From contig OX424569.1 in NCBI GenBank assembly GCA_949152475.1, forward strand, positions 23,667,950 through 23,731,949: 64,000 nt of DNA, written 5' to 3'. The notes under the pieces were generated by a model that had not been told where the DNA came from, did not search any database, and worked only from the letters and a program-made list of their open reading frames with translations. Below, one piece after another: positions 35,440 through 50,000 of this stretch. This stretch comes from Terebella lapidaria (taxonomy: Eukaryota > Annelida > Polychaeta > Terebellida > Terebellidae). Position numbers and translations under genes: made by a program. Position 1 is the stretch's first letter; each line of letters opens with the position of its first letter.

Positions 35440-38068
35440 ATACAGTTCAGCAATGCTGTTTATTAGAAATATTCTAACAATCAGTTGTAGTAAAATATGT
35501 CAAAGTGCATAAATAAACATATCAGTAATAATTAAGTATGTACAAAAGAGCAAAACTGTCAACAATTCCTCCTCACTCTCATTTCCAGGAAATATTAAGG
35601 ACTGAATTATTAAACTTGTTTACATTTATCCCACTACGTTTTATTACAAGTCGACGATGATGTGAATATTATGCTTGTATGTGCGCTGCGAAGGTACAGT
35701 ACATCTATAGGAGACATTTTCATTTGAAATGTTGATTATTATTGGTGTTCTATGTTATCCAGAAGTCACACAAGTATCGATGTTCAGCATTGTATGTTGT
35801 ATGTAATATTTCCCACTAACAGTAAAAGGATGCAGCTCCAAATTTGCATCACTGATAAAGTATGTATGCATGAGCAGTTCAGTGCGGAACAGAAATTTAA
35901 CACTTATACCATGCAAGCTACAGAACTACATGTAGCAACTAATACTATTACCCGGTACAACTGGAATGATCAACATAAATTTCACTTTAATCATGGTTAT
36001 ACATTTAGTTACACTACAGCATGTGAGACAATAACAAATGATACAAACATGTATGTACTCTTGAATGGAATATTGTACGAGAGTAGGTACGAATGCAATA
36101 ACTAAGGATAAATTTAGCAAATATTTTTTTAATTGCCCTCATTGGAAAGTTCCTATGCATGGAAAATGCACGCACCTATATACGACTATTAGCATATACG
36201 ATGTATATAGAGGCTCTAATACTCTTATCATGAATACATCTTGGATAACCGAGTATTATAGTTATATATGAATTTGGGTCTGTCGTTATGTCCTTTAAAA
36301 TGAGCTTCAGAAAATTTGTACATATTACATATTTAACTGTAAGCCAGTAACAATACATATATAGCTGGCTTCGACAGTAAAATTTCTATGTCACAATATA
36401 CATTATATCCTCATGTCCTACCCATTCTGAGCGTCTAATTATTTATTATTGAATATGTCTAACCTACAAGTTTCTGGTGATATACCTGTCTTGTACTACA
36501 ATTTCGCAATATTAAACACTAAAGAACTAGGAATCTACATATGATGAATATTCATGAATATATGAATATTCATGAGTACAATACAAATATACACCAACAT
36601 TATTCAGGTGATTATATTAGCACTATACATGTACTAGTAATCATACAAGTCATGTGTATGTCACACATTTAAAGATATATACAGGTATAATTTATATGTA
36701 TATACAAATATCAACGAATTGCATATTAAGAATTATTACAGACCAGTTCAGCATGTTCCTAGGTTTCTAAGCAAAAAGAATATCAACAAATACATAGAAA
36801 CCCTTTGAACACAGTTAATGGTTTTACAGTACAATGTACAAGATTGGGAATCTTCTTCCCTCAGTGCAAAAAAAACCATAACACTAAGGCACCTGCTTTA
36901 AATGTTTTACAAGTTTGTTCACTTCTTCGAATGTGGTGTATATTTAATACACAAACAAAATGATAGTTATTCACAGGATATACATTGATAGGGGTTCATT
37001 GTACATTTAATCTCAAGGTATTTTATCTGGCTTGAATGGCCGAGATTTCCCATTTCATGACACTTGGTAGTTTTCAAACAAAAGCAAAAACAAACAAAAA
37101 ACATACCGGTACTTCCTTCATAGATAAATTTTTCACTGGCTCTGAATAAAGCCCAGAATTATCCTTTTTACAGGTACAATACTGTAGTAACGAGGACAGC
37201 ACACTTCCATAGAACACACTGATAAGCACATGTATGAATTGTTCAAGTATTTTCAAGGTTTAAGTAAATACATGTAATTGTTCACGAAGAATACAAAGCA
37301 CTTTCACTTTCAATATCGAGACTAGTATTCTAGAATTACCGGTACAATGATAAATATCGTTATATAGAATACAAATATTATATACAAACTCACGGAAACC
37401 AGAGAGTAAAAGCTTTGACTAAGCCACAACAATACTGCTGCTTGTATCCACCAACATGCACATGTTTTAGTTTAACAACCGTAAATTGAGGGTTGACTGT
37501 TTGATACAATACTGATCCAATAGTATAGGTAAATTTCATTTACAAGTGTGAAAATGAGGCCAGCAGTAACAGTCAAGATATGGTAGAGGTATTTTGTTTT
37601 AATTGTTTTGTTTTTTTCATCTAAATATTTGGCACCAGTCCATTTTTTCTCTAATCTACAAGATATATAAAGCAAAGCAGACATCAAGTGAAATATTCAA
37701 AGTTGACACAATTATCACCGCTTATTCATTTCTAAGAAAGAAGATTTCCAAGCACAACTTTATCACAATCCACTAACTGTGAATGGAATGTGGAGAAAAC
37801 AACAGTCATTATCATAATCTTCTAACATGAAAGAATATGACCTTTGGAATATTCATGAAAAAGAATGTGCAGCAAGGAAATTTATTTTCAGGTCTATACT
37901 AGAAGAAAATATAAAAAAAATTCATCAAAATTTTCATTTTTAAATGCCATAATCGTAAGTAGACACCAAACACTGGAAGAAGCACACGAGATATTATTTT
38001 TATCCAATGAGGACCATCTTTGTTCAGACTTGCACCGAGAGCCCTATCTCTGGTTTCCGTAATTTTCG
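35440..38068 (-). other. Presumed 3' UTR of the ASAP gene
   Basis: From the ASAP stop to a reverse-strand AATAAA at 35464-35459 there are about 2.6 kb of AT-rich, transposon-free sequence with no credible reading frame. That fits a long 3' UTR. Two copies of the 12-bp palindrome ATGAATATTCAT lie at 36544-36555 and 36563-36574. The extent is inferred; an earlier poly(A) site is possible. Confidence 0.5.
35459..35464 (-). terminator. Candidate poly(A) signal of the ASAP gene
   Basis: AATAAA on the reverse strand. Family A repeat debris begins about 240 bp downstream, so the transcript likely ends here. Confidence 0.45.
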
Positions 38069-41000
38069 TTATTCTGGCAGCATCGTGACGAAGGTCGTTG
38101 GAAACATTCCTCGTCTTTCAGGCTGATGCTCTATGTAGCCCTCCTGTGGATGTTAAATACATGTAACGTTATTAGCCTGTATATTTTATTCCATGGAAAT
38201 AGCACCCAGCTTGCAATACTTCCTCTACTCAAGCATTTCCCCTTTATATCATCGCCCGTGAATGCTGGGATATAGAGGTAGTGGACATGACCGTATCACT
38301 GGCCATGTCAGCTGTCAACTAGTACCATAGTTACCAGCCTAACTACCACAGACACAAATATGTTGTCAGGCTAGAGATACCAAACTTTTTTTTCACAAAT
38401 ACAATTCCACAGCTATTGTACTACCTTGTACCAAGATATCCAACCAATAATACTTCTATCCCATTTGAATACGTATTGTTACTATAGGACTCTACCCGTT
38501 ACCATGGACACCACATATGACAGTTGCCATGGATACTGACCCACCACTCGTCCTCCTCCTCCTGGACTAGTACGATGATCTCGCCCTGTTCAAACGATAG
38601 CTCGTCATCATTGTCAGCTTGACAGTTGTACTTTGCCTTGCAGCGTTTTCGAGGCTCCAGCTATGGGGAAATTTGGAAGGATTTCTCCATCAATATTTCA
38701 CCACTTTTTGGGGGATATTAATGCCACTGATTGCAAGTTTTCAGGAAGTTGTTTTCAAGGAGATGTGAGTTACACATGCAATGAATGGATTTCAAATGTT
38801 GGAAGAAGTTACGAGTTGTGTACCTGAGGTCGTGCCGTTACAGTGGCGCCACCGTCCAGTCTCTCGTTGCTACTGGAGTCCGTAGAGTCTAGATACTCAC
38901 TAGAGGGGGTTCTCCCGTTGAAGCCGGAGTCAGACTGTGACAATGGCTTCTTGATAACTGATGACAAAGATTTTGTTGTGATTATTTTTGTTTAGTGCAT
39001 GTCAATCCAGTCCAGAAAATGTTCAACACAGAAAATTCTCCATTTCAAGTACATGTAGTCAATTCTCGAAGAATTACCGCTGGGTTTTTCCGTTACTGGG
39101 ACAGGTTTGGCAGCTGCTTTTGATGGTCGAGTTGCTGGAACGGGTTTTCCGCTGGAACAGAAAGCAAACAGGCTGATATGTGCAAAGAGAGTAGTCACAA
39201 ATCATTCGTATTTAGCTTCCAAATACACTCAAATCACTGTAATCATTCAACAACACATTGCTATTTCTCGTGTTGTTTCGAGTCATACTATACAAACCTG
39301 GGACCAATCTCGGAACTCCTGAACTCTGGAGGTGGGGGCAGTACCAACTTGGAACCTGCAAGAAATCCCATATCATTCCAGTAACTCTTCTTATACCATA
39401 GACCCTAATATGGCAGGTCATGAAAGTAGATATAGTAAACAAATAAATCTTACACCTGAATTTGTCATATTGTTGAAAATTGATGTTGAGCATGTAATTG
39501 GTAGGGTTTAATGTGCTTTCAGTAAATGAACCAGTACAAATCAAAGATGTACACTCAGTCCAGTGAGTTGTCGCCCCTACCAGTGAGTTTGATCCCAGTT
39601 TTGGCAGGTAGCGGTGGTGGTACGGACGACTCCGAGGACGTCCGGCTGTGGGAGGAGTACTGTGCTGGGTGGAGGCCGGGGTCCGAGATGTTACGACTGT
39701 GATTCCCCGACATTTTGCCCATGTAGCTGGGTGGGGGCGGGGCCGGGGCCTTGCGGGGCTTTGTGGAGTGGAGTGAGGTTGAGGCAGGGGGCGGCATGCT
39801 GCCTGGGGGCGGGGCAGGAGGTGCGGCCATGATTGATGGATGGCTGGCGCTGAGTGTGCTTGCCCGGAGGTCCTGGGGCAGTGCTGCTGGAGTCAGGTGG
39901 GCTGTCATAGGTGAGAATGTGGAAATTCTTCCATCAGGTGATGCTTTTATATAAACCCCACCTTTAAGCATTTGATTTTAGTCATGACTTTGGTGGTATT
40001 AGTCATTTGATGATACTTTTCGTATATTTTTCCTGTCTTTTTCTTATTTTTTAGCCACAAAATTCTTTTGAATTCTGCCACTAAAGCATGACTCATACTG
40101 TAAACCCATTTAAGTTCGCTCCCATTAATGTTCGCATTTTTGAGAAAGTGACTGTTTGCTAACCATTTAAGTTTGTGTTTTGTTCCTTTTACTAGTATGT
40201 CAGTGTGAATGAAAATTTTAATGTTTGCATCCATTAAAGTTTGCGGTTTTGTTCAAAGCGCGAAATCAGCGAAAATAAAGGGCAGCGAACATTAACTGGT
40301 TCAAAGTAATTGAACAGCGTACAAGACAATCTCTCACACATGCATGTACAATAGACGTTACCTTTCCCTTTGGGGCCTGTAGGGGTATAGAATGTGCAGT
40401 CTGTGGTGAGATTTCTCTCACGTCGGCTTGGTAAGGGTAACGTGGACGAGTCGGCAGAGATCACCATACTGTTAGGTCTGATACGACTCTTCTTGTCTGG
40501 TGTCGTCTGTGGCAGGTGAAATTGCAAATATTTTTGCTGAAAGTTTTGATGAACAGTGTACGATGCCACAAGAAATATATTTTTTGGCCATATCATATGC
40601 AAGTTGCAGCTCACTTGTTATTACACCAAGGTGATATTATTATGAGATCAGAAATGCGAGCGTTTAAAACTCACGTGGTAGTTGTCAAGGTCGTCGTCAC
40701 TGTAATCTACTGTGTCAAAATTGTGGTCATCCTGAAACACAACCATGGGAATATATCAAATTCTAACACATACCAATGATACAAAATGTGCATGACTGTA
40801 TTGCATAAAGAAATTTTTAGAGTAATTTGACTTACTTGAATAAGGTCCCAGTCAACGTTGACATTCTCAAAGTGTTCAGTTTTACCTGCTATGGCATGGT
40901 TCAGCTGCAAACATAAATAGATGGATAAGCAAAGAAGATTCTTAACAGTTTTTTTATCGATCTTCTGGCATGGAATATGGTGGAAATGATATCATTCAAT

Positions 41001-44000
41001 AGAAGTAATTGATCAGCATCGTAATCAAAAGAAACATTGACAGAATTCACAGAATGTTCCCAATCTCAATAGGATTTGATTTGTTAGACACCAAAATTTA
41101 TAACATAAAATGTGTGTGTGTGTTACCTCTATAATAAACACATGTTTATTATAGGAGTTATTGTTCTTCAATGAGACTTTTAGAATTTCATACTTGAGTG
41201 ACATCTACTGACCAGTTCAACACAGAGCTCGTGTCCATGTTCCCTAGCCACCTCCAGCGGAGTCAGACCGACTGAGTTTTCAACATTGACGAGGTCCGGT
41301 TGTACGCGAAGTAACAACTTCATGCACTCACGTTTGTCATGGATGGCACAAAGGTGCAGAGCCGAGTTACCGTCCCTTGTCGGACGGTCCAGCTGTTGGC
41401 TGTGTGAAGGACAAATTTTCAAGAATCAAGGCATTTCGGCATGGTTTTGTCAGAATTCTTCTTCTTTTTTTTTCTTTTTTTTTTTCTTCCGCCGTTTTCG
41501 TTTCCGCGCGATGACTCGAGAACGCCTCGACGGATCGACTTGAAATTTTCACCACTGTTCAGACATATTATGTAGATGTGCTGTATAGTTTTGAAGCCGG
41601 ATTGGAGGTCCGTGAGGATGAAATTGAGGTCATTTTTTGGACTTCGTTTCCGCGCGATAACTCAACAAGAAAATGCAGCAAACTGCGGAAGACGACATTA
41701 ATTAGAGCTTGCAATGAGCACATCATCAGCACCACGACAGCTGAATATATCTTCCACAACGTTACCCCCCCCCCCCCAAAAAAAAGAGAGAAAGAAGGAA
41801 GAAGCCATAGTTTCATCCCCTATGTGATTCCAATTCATTTCCGTATACTAGGATGAAATACATGGCCTACTTAATTCATATTACTAATAAGTAAACATTT
41901 ATTTTAAAATCGATCAATGGGACAGATACGCTTGCTAAAATGATATGGAACCTCGTTTATCCTCAAAACACTGGAAACTATGAGGAATATTTGCATCTGA
42001 TATCATCAGATATAGCCTAACACATGCCTTTACCGGGCAAATTAAAATACTTCGCAATCCAGCACAGAACTCCAGCTTAATTGGCATGTTATAAAATATG
42101 TGAAATTACGGTAAATGTAGCCGTGGCATCGCAGACGAATCGCTGTGTTTACTTCATAAAGCCAAAAATGTCCACACGCAGATGCCCACATGCATGTATG
42201 CATGCACGAATTGCTGAACAGAATTTGTGTTAAAAAATACGCGAGATTGTGGTAAAATTTGCTTTGCATTCTGGGAACGTCAATTTCCATCGGCTCCGCC
42301 ATTTTGGGATGTTTTTGGATAATTTGAACATTTACGTAATTTTCTCAAACCTAGCACATCGCTTCATGCCTGATATATCTGTGGAATAGTCCAAATTTCC
42401 CATCAATTCGAGAGATTTTATGTCAGGGACGAAGAAAATCCTCATTTGAAGTAGGTATATAAACGTTTACATGCCAAAACGTGCGTCGATAAGTTGGCAT
42501 GAAACCTCCATGAAAAAGTCAGCACATAGACATGTAGAGGGTTGGGGGCTTCGCCCCCAACGCTCTAATGTCAAAAACCATTCAGGCAATGGCTGCAAAA
42601 CTTTGCATGGAGGTTCAAATATCAACAGGGAAGAACCCTATCGATTTTGGGATCAATCCGTCAAACGACCTTTGACCTAGAGGTCGGAAGATTTTTCGCC
42701 CAGTCATCCGTGAGGTTTCCTGCATATCTCGGAAACGGTGCGTCGTAGAACGAAACGGACGTTATTTTCGGACTCGTCGCCCTAGACAAACATGTTTAAG
42801 GGGTATTAGGGATGACCTTTGACCTTGACCTTGAATTTTTCTGCTGAGTCGGCATTTTTCGTTTTTGTCGATATCTCGAAAACGGTGCGTCGTAGAGCGA
42901 AACGGACGTTATTTTTGGACTCGTCGCCCCAGACAAACATGTCTGAGGGGTATTAAGGATGAACTTTGACCTTGACCTTGAATTTTTCTGCAGAGTCGGC
43001 ATTTTCATTTCCGTCCAAATCTAGGAATCGGTGCGTCGTACAGCCAAACGGACCATATTTTCGGACTCGTCGCCCTAGACAAACATGTCTAAGGGGTATT
43101 AAGGATGAACTTTGACTTTGACCTTGAATTTTTCTGCGGAGTCGGCATTTTTCGTTTTCGTCGATATCTCGGAAACGGTGCATCGTACAGCGAAACGGAT
43201 ATTTTCGGACTCGTCGCTCCAGACAAACATGTCTAAGGGGTATTGGATGACCTTTGACCTTGACCTTGAATTTTTCTGCTGAGTCGGCATTTTTCGTTTT
43301 CGTCGATATCTTGGAAACGGTGCGTCGTAGAGCGAAACGCACGTTTTCTTTGGACTCGTCACCCTAGACAAACATGTCTAAGCGGTATGATGGATGAACT
43401 TTGACCTTGACCCGAAATTTTTTTGCCGAGTCGGCACTTTTCATTTTCGTCGATATCTCGGAAACAGTGCGTCGCACAGCGAAATGGACGTTATTTTCGG
43501 ACTCGTCGCTCTAGACAAACATGTCTGAGGGGGGTGCGTCGTAGAGCGAAACGGACGTTATTTTCGGACTCGTCGCCCTAGACAAACATGTCTAAGGGGT
43601 AGTATGAATGAACTTTGGCCTTGACCTGAAATTTTTTTGCCGAGTCGGCACTTTTCGTTTTCGTCGATACCTCGAAAACAGTGCGACGTAGAGCGAAACG
43701 GACGTTATTTTCGGACTCGTCGCCCTAGACAAACATGTCTAATGGGTATTATGGATGAACTTTGGCCTTGACCCGAAATTTTTTTGCCGAGTCGGCATTT
43801 TTTGTTTTCGTCGATATCTCAGAAACGGTGCGTTGTAGAGCGAAACGGACGTTATTTTCGGACTCGTCGCCCTAGACAAACAGGTCTTAATTGTATTATG
43901 GATGAACTTTGACCTTTACCCGAAACTTTTTTGCCGAGTCGGATTTTTCATTTTCATCGATATCTCGGAAAAGGTGCGTCGTAGAGCGAAACGGACGTTA

Positions 44001-47000
44001 TTTTCGGACTCGTGGCTCTAGGCAAACATGTCTAAGGGGTATTACAGATGAACTTTGAACTTGATCTGAAATTCTTTCGGCTGAGTTGACATTTTCCATT
44101 TTCGTCGATATCTAGTATATATTATAAATTAATCATCACACCGAAATGCCTCCAAGGCATCTTTAGGCCTTGACGTCTAGTTTATCATAACTTTGATCAA
44201 GGTTATTGTTTTAACGAGAACTTTCTACATACAATTGAATTTGCATTGGACATTGTTTCACACTGTTATGTATTTGAACCAGTAGGATTCAGCACTATGG
44301 AAATTCTCTGAAAAACTGTCACATTTTAGTTTATTCAATATACATGTACTGTACAAAATATCAAATAAAGCTCATTAGCAGACAAGATTGGTGCCAGAGA
44401 GATCCCTGTTATATCCCGTCACTTACCTGTTACTGTTCTGTAGGATAAAGTCAGTCAGGTACATTGAAGTTCCGTCCTCTTGTAGCACGGCCAGGTGCAG
44501 GGACGTCTCTTCATTCTCCTGTTGTCAAACATGAATCAGATCCAGACATATCACCAGGGAGATATGTACAACAATTGCCACCAGCACAACCGACTCATGT
44601 GAATGCAGGTATCACTATGAAGATAAAACTGTGTCATCCACACAGTGTGGAGTGTCAGGTTCTCACCATGTCTGGTAATGGCTCCAGGAAGTCGACCCCC
44701 TCGGCGTAGACTTGTAACAGAGCAGCCAGGTCTTTGGTGACAATCGCCTGCTTCAAGTCCTGTCGCCTGTCGTCTTTGTTGACACACGTGACGATCGCAA
44801 ACCGTCGTTTCTCGTACTTCGCACGAATAAATGTCTTCTTCTCCTCCCTGTGAGGTTATTAATGAACAAATATACGGAAAAATGATATCGGATACCTATA
44901 CGCTTTGGATTCATAGTTCTGACAACATAGTAACAGGCCACATCCTCTTGGCAATCCCGCAAAATCCCACAATCCTGCCTAATCTGACGGTTTGTTTGTG
45001 GGACTTGATACGCATCACTACGTTTTGTAGCAATATTTTGCATTCTTTGATTGGCTAGTGAACATGTAACTGGGAGATTCATTTATCGTCGAAGCTATGA
45101 ATCGTTTCATATTATGCTTGTTTCGCAATGTGTACCAATATCAATACATGTAACTGATTATTGTGTCGCTTACATGTCACTTTCAGGATTGGGTTTGAAG
45201 GACGGGTCTAGAGTCGCTTCCATGATCTCATTAAACATGCGATTCCCGACAACTCGAGCCAACTGTGCGGAGATAATGAACAGAAAAGATTGAGAAATCT
45301 TGAATGTTTTGATATGTTCACAAGGATGATACAGGTAATATTTAGGCCGACGTGTGCATGCTAAATCAATTATACTGTTTATATTTAATATGTACAATGT
45401 CCTCCCCCTCTCCTCGATCCATACACACCAGTAACTGTGAGGTGCCCAAGTCGTCGATGACTATCGACTGTGTACGAGAGATGTGTACACCCATCTCCCT
45501 GTGTACACCGCAACACTCCAAACAGATCAGTACACCGAGGTTCACAGACAGCCATTCCGGATCTGGAGTAAACATCAAAGATCTCAGCAAAGTGATATTT
45601 GTAATTCAAAACAAGTTATTATACTGTGAAACCATCAAATATTTAGCATTCAATTTAGTCTGCACCAAATTTAATGGTGTTGATGGTAAATAATTTCACT
45701 TCAAAATGCCCCTACTTCAAGCGCAGAATTAAAACAGCTGTCAAAATGTGCAATTCACCAGAATGCTAAATGAAACAAACACAAGAACTAACAGTTTTAC
45801 AGTAACCAACCTAAACACTTGACAATTTAGTGCATCATGATTATTGTCACTGACCAGGGGCTCCACAATCACAGCAGATCTTGTTGCCTGGCAACCGTTT
45901 CACTTCTTGTATGATGGTCCAAGTCAGCTCCTTGACACTCTGATTTATTGTGTTTTTCTCTGTTCCTGTTGATTCACCGAACGCCTTCAACAAAACCTCT
46001 TCCTTGGCATTATTGAGAACTGAAATCCACCTGACAATAAATGAATGTGTGAAAATCTCAGGAGACAGCATATATCCACATGTTCATTCAGCTGGTTCGA
46101 AGTGCATGTCTGTGTAATAGATATACATTTAATTTATATATTTCCTACTAGAATATAAACATTTAGGGTTTGAAAAAGATTGGACAACTCACTCTTCCAT
46201 GTGCTGTGTGTCCTCTGCCTGGAAGTGATAGGTTCTGTTCTCTGTCGGAAAAATGATACAGCCATGTGCACTGTGCAAAAATATTATCACGTATAGTTCA
46301 GCCTTGACTTGACAGTATGTTGATAGAAAATTTTTCATAATGACAACCAATGACCTATAATGTATTTAGCACTTGTAACTATATAAAATATGTGATGGAT
46401 TTCACATGCGAAATTATTTTCTCATTCCTGAGACATACTTGAGCTTGATATGAGATCAAAGCATTTCTTGGTCAGATCTTCCGGAACAAGCTGCAATGAG
46501 GAAATACCCATATTATAATATGTATCAGACACTTGAACATACAAGCTAGATGAAAACCTGCCATTCATACAATTATCTTTGATTTATTGTCAATTAAAAA
46601 CTACCTTGACTTGACAAGTCAGTAGATTCAACTTCACTGGTTCTTTTGTTTCCTGAATAAAAACAAATCATAGCACATTACATTTACTATCATACAAAAT
46701 ATATCCAATTAGATCTACAAGCTAAAAACACAGCCTCATTGAATATAACTACAGTTAAGTTCTACAAGCAGCATTTATATATACATTGTACATTGTATAT
46801 ACATCTACAATGTACACAATTATGGAAGAAATACAAATCAGAAGACTGGCTCACATCCGAGTGGCTAATGGACAGCATTCCGTTTTCAATGATGCACTTG
46901 CGTCTCTGCCAGACTTTACGCATCTTCCCGTCGCTTTTTTTCAGCAGATAGCCACGCTTGGACGACCCGTGAGCTTTGTTACCTTGGAGCTGGTGCAAAC

Positions 47001-50000
47001 TGTACCCAGAGGTATTGGATGATGCCTGGCCATAGGGGAATCAAATCAAGTTTATCTTTATTAGATACATACTTTTGCTTATGTGCCTTTTTTCATACAT
47101 CTAGATATACATAGAATGTGCCAGTTGTTAGAATTATATTGATTGAATGATTACTCGATTGATTTCAAACTGTATGTAATTTGCCATTCACAACACCAAT
47201 CAGACATGCAAATCAAATGAATGACAATTAATTATGTTTCCGAGAAAAAAATCAGCAAGCAATACAACAAATTGGAAGAATAAAATTGATCTCAAACAAA
47301 CACACATCCGTTTTTTTGCCATTTATAAACCATAACTCCATAGAGTTCAAACAGTCATTACAAATTTTGATCTTTTCGCCAAATTCTAACCTACAAGACC
47401 TAACAAAACCTATGAAAGTATAACAAAGAACCTATGCATCAAAAAAATTTTCTCACCTCACAAACAGTGAAACCACAACATAGATTTTGACATAGATTTA
47501 CTCACTGTAGATAACCTATGATGTGCAAATGGGTGACTGTGGAAAGTCTACAGAGAAAAGGCAGATTTCCTTCAGCAATTTATAAAGTTAGATATAAAAC
47601 TTCCACATAAAAGACACGTACACTGAAGACATGTAGGTAACATATGTTCCCCGTTCCCAAACTTAGCATATAAAGACACATTTTTGAGACATCTCCCACC
47701 TGTGTATAAGCTGACATGGAGTTTTTGAGAGCATCCCTGAGCTCCAGAAGCTGCCACCTTTCCTGATCCTGTTGCTGTTTGATCTTTGCCAGCTCATTCA
47801 CCAAATCCTCAATGTAGCACTTGAAATGTTCTATCGTCTTCAGACCATCTTGGAAATAACTGGGAAAACCAGAAAGAGACATCTCATGATCATTTGGTTT
47901 CCCTTTCTAATACTGTGTATTAGAAACATGTTATCAAACACATTTGCAAATATTCTGATCAAAAGCAATGTGGCAAATTCAGAACTTTAAATTTCTATCC
48001 TACAATCATCCAACTTACTTGTTCTCTGCCTGGTAGAATTTGACTAGATTATGCAGTAAGTCCACACCCTTCTTGGTTTTGATTTCGTTTACTTTTATGA
48101 GGTACTGTGAAGCACATGGAAATGTATTATATGATCATCAGATTCTGTAAATATGTGTACAACTTTACGTAGTCAAAAGAACTAATTACCAAACGATTCT
48201 GCACAAGAAATTTATAGAAAGCTGTACAAATTTCACTAGACTAGCCACTGGGCAGGGTTGTTGCCCGAGTCCACATTCACTGATGAATTCTTATCCAAAA
48301 ATACCAATATTATTCAAGTCTTATAATACCTCGCACATCTGCAGCTGGAACATCCTGCGTTCCTTGTCCATATCTTCTGCGATTTCTGGCCCAGTAATCT
48401 CCGTCTTAAAGAGACCTGCATCCTTCGCTTGTTGTTTCCGTTCCTTCTCGATCTTGTTGCTATGGAAACATTGCAAACAGCTAATATCAAACATCAGGTG
48501 AATGTATTAGCTAAATTGCTTTCGGGAATGGCTGCAATTTTCAAATATATTTAGTGTTCAGCATACATTCTGATCTGATTGCAACACCTGGAATTAATTT
48601 TCCTTAAATAATGAACCATTTTATAACCCACAATTTGTTCTCGTAGTCCTTCCATGCTTTGTCAAAGGGCTTTTTCAGGTCTCCCTTCACTCCTTTCAGG
48701 TCACCCTTCAGCAGTGTATCCAGTGGAAACATCAGGATGTTACTCAAGTTCTGCATCTAAGATAGCACCGCAAAAATACTCATCTTGTCCCAAACATACT
48801 TCCATATGGTCATTGCATGGTTATTGCATGTCAAGCAGAAATTTATATACATAAATGCATCCCATTAGCTCACCAGATTTTGCATCAGTGATGATAGTTC
48901 CTTGGTGACAACAGAAAACTTTAGAAAGGCTTCACCTGCAGGAAATATATGACGATGATACAAACAGGTTAATGTTACAAGCCCAGACCAAATTCACCCA
49001 TATTTGGCAAGCATCTTTGGATAACGAAGTTGAAGAAACATTATTCAGCATCCATTTCCCAATACCTGACCTATTTTCATTTCTTTCTCCCTCGGGATAC
49101 AGTTCTGTCCCATACGGTTCAAATTTTCTGCCAGATACATTTCGTTATGTACTTGTGCTGTGAAGTATAGACATAATACAGAGCAATTATATTATTACTG
49201 CTACTTTTACAAGTACAAATAAATTATCATCAAGAGTGATATCATACATAAACACAAAAGATTACACAAAAAAAAACACACAAAAGATTATACTCACTTG
49301 TTCCTGAGCTGTACAAAGCCTTGATTGACTTCTTCATCTTGCTCAGGGAACTCCGATCATAATCCAAGGTCTGTAGAAAATGCGCAAGGAGAAACAGACT
49401 GATAGCAAATGAGAAATTCAACAAGTTACCATATGGCAGATCAATGTACATTAAGTATGAAAGTCTCTACTATCAAAGATTTTCCATAACAAGGTACCAA
49501 ACTGCTTCAATACTGGCGACAACTTGAATGGCGGCAATTCCAGAACATTTATACCAGGTATTCCTTGGGAATTTTCCAACAATATGATCGCATATTGAGC
49601 TAAGCCTCACAATGCTATTATTGACCAATGGGGTGTGTTTAGGGATATCTGCAATCACCAGCTTGTGGCAATGTTCAAGGGGTTCACATGACGTCATTTT
49701 TTGTTTTGGCGTTTAAACCACGCTCGTGTGTTTTCCGCAAAAAGATGAACACAGAATACACTCGACCTTCGGACTGGCCCAGCCCAAACTTGAACGATAT
49801 CTTTTTTGCCGAAAACACACTCACATGCCATGGTTTTATATATGTACAGCCGTAAGCAGTTCACAATACACAATAAACAATTTGCAATACACAAAGAACA
49901 CAATGAGCAATTCATGATAGAGATCAACAAAATCAGACATTGACAATAAAGAGCATTGCCAAAAACTGTTTATTTGATTAAATTATGATAGATCTACTCA

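Noticed and set aside
39555-39580. ASAP reading continuing to an early stop (GRGDNSLD)
   Set aside because: ACTG|GTAGGG is a usable donor and the next exon joins in the correct phase and leads on to the SH3 domain; the early stop would be a retained-intron form only.
42796-43371. Reverse-strand frames reading [14 protein letters not shown] and [16 protein letters not shown]
   Set aside because: They fall wholly inside the family B tandem array and repeat with its period; similar frames occur in the copy at 54.6-55.3 kb.
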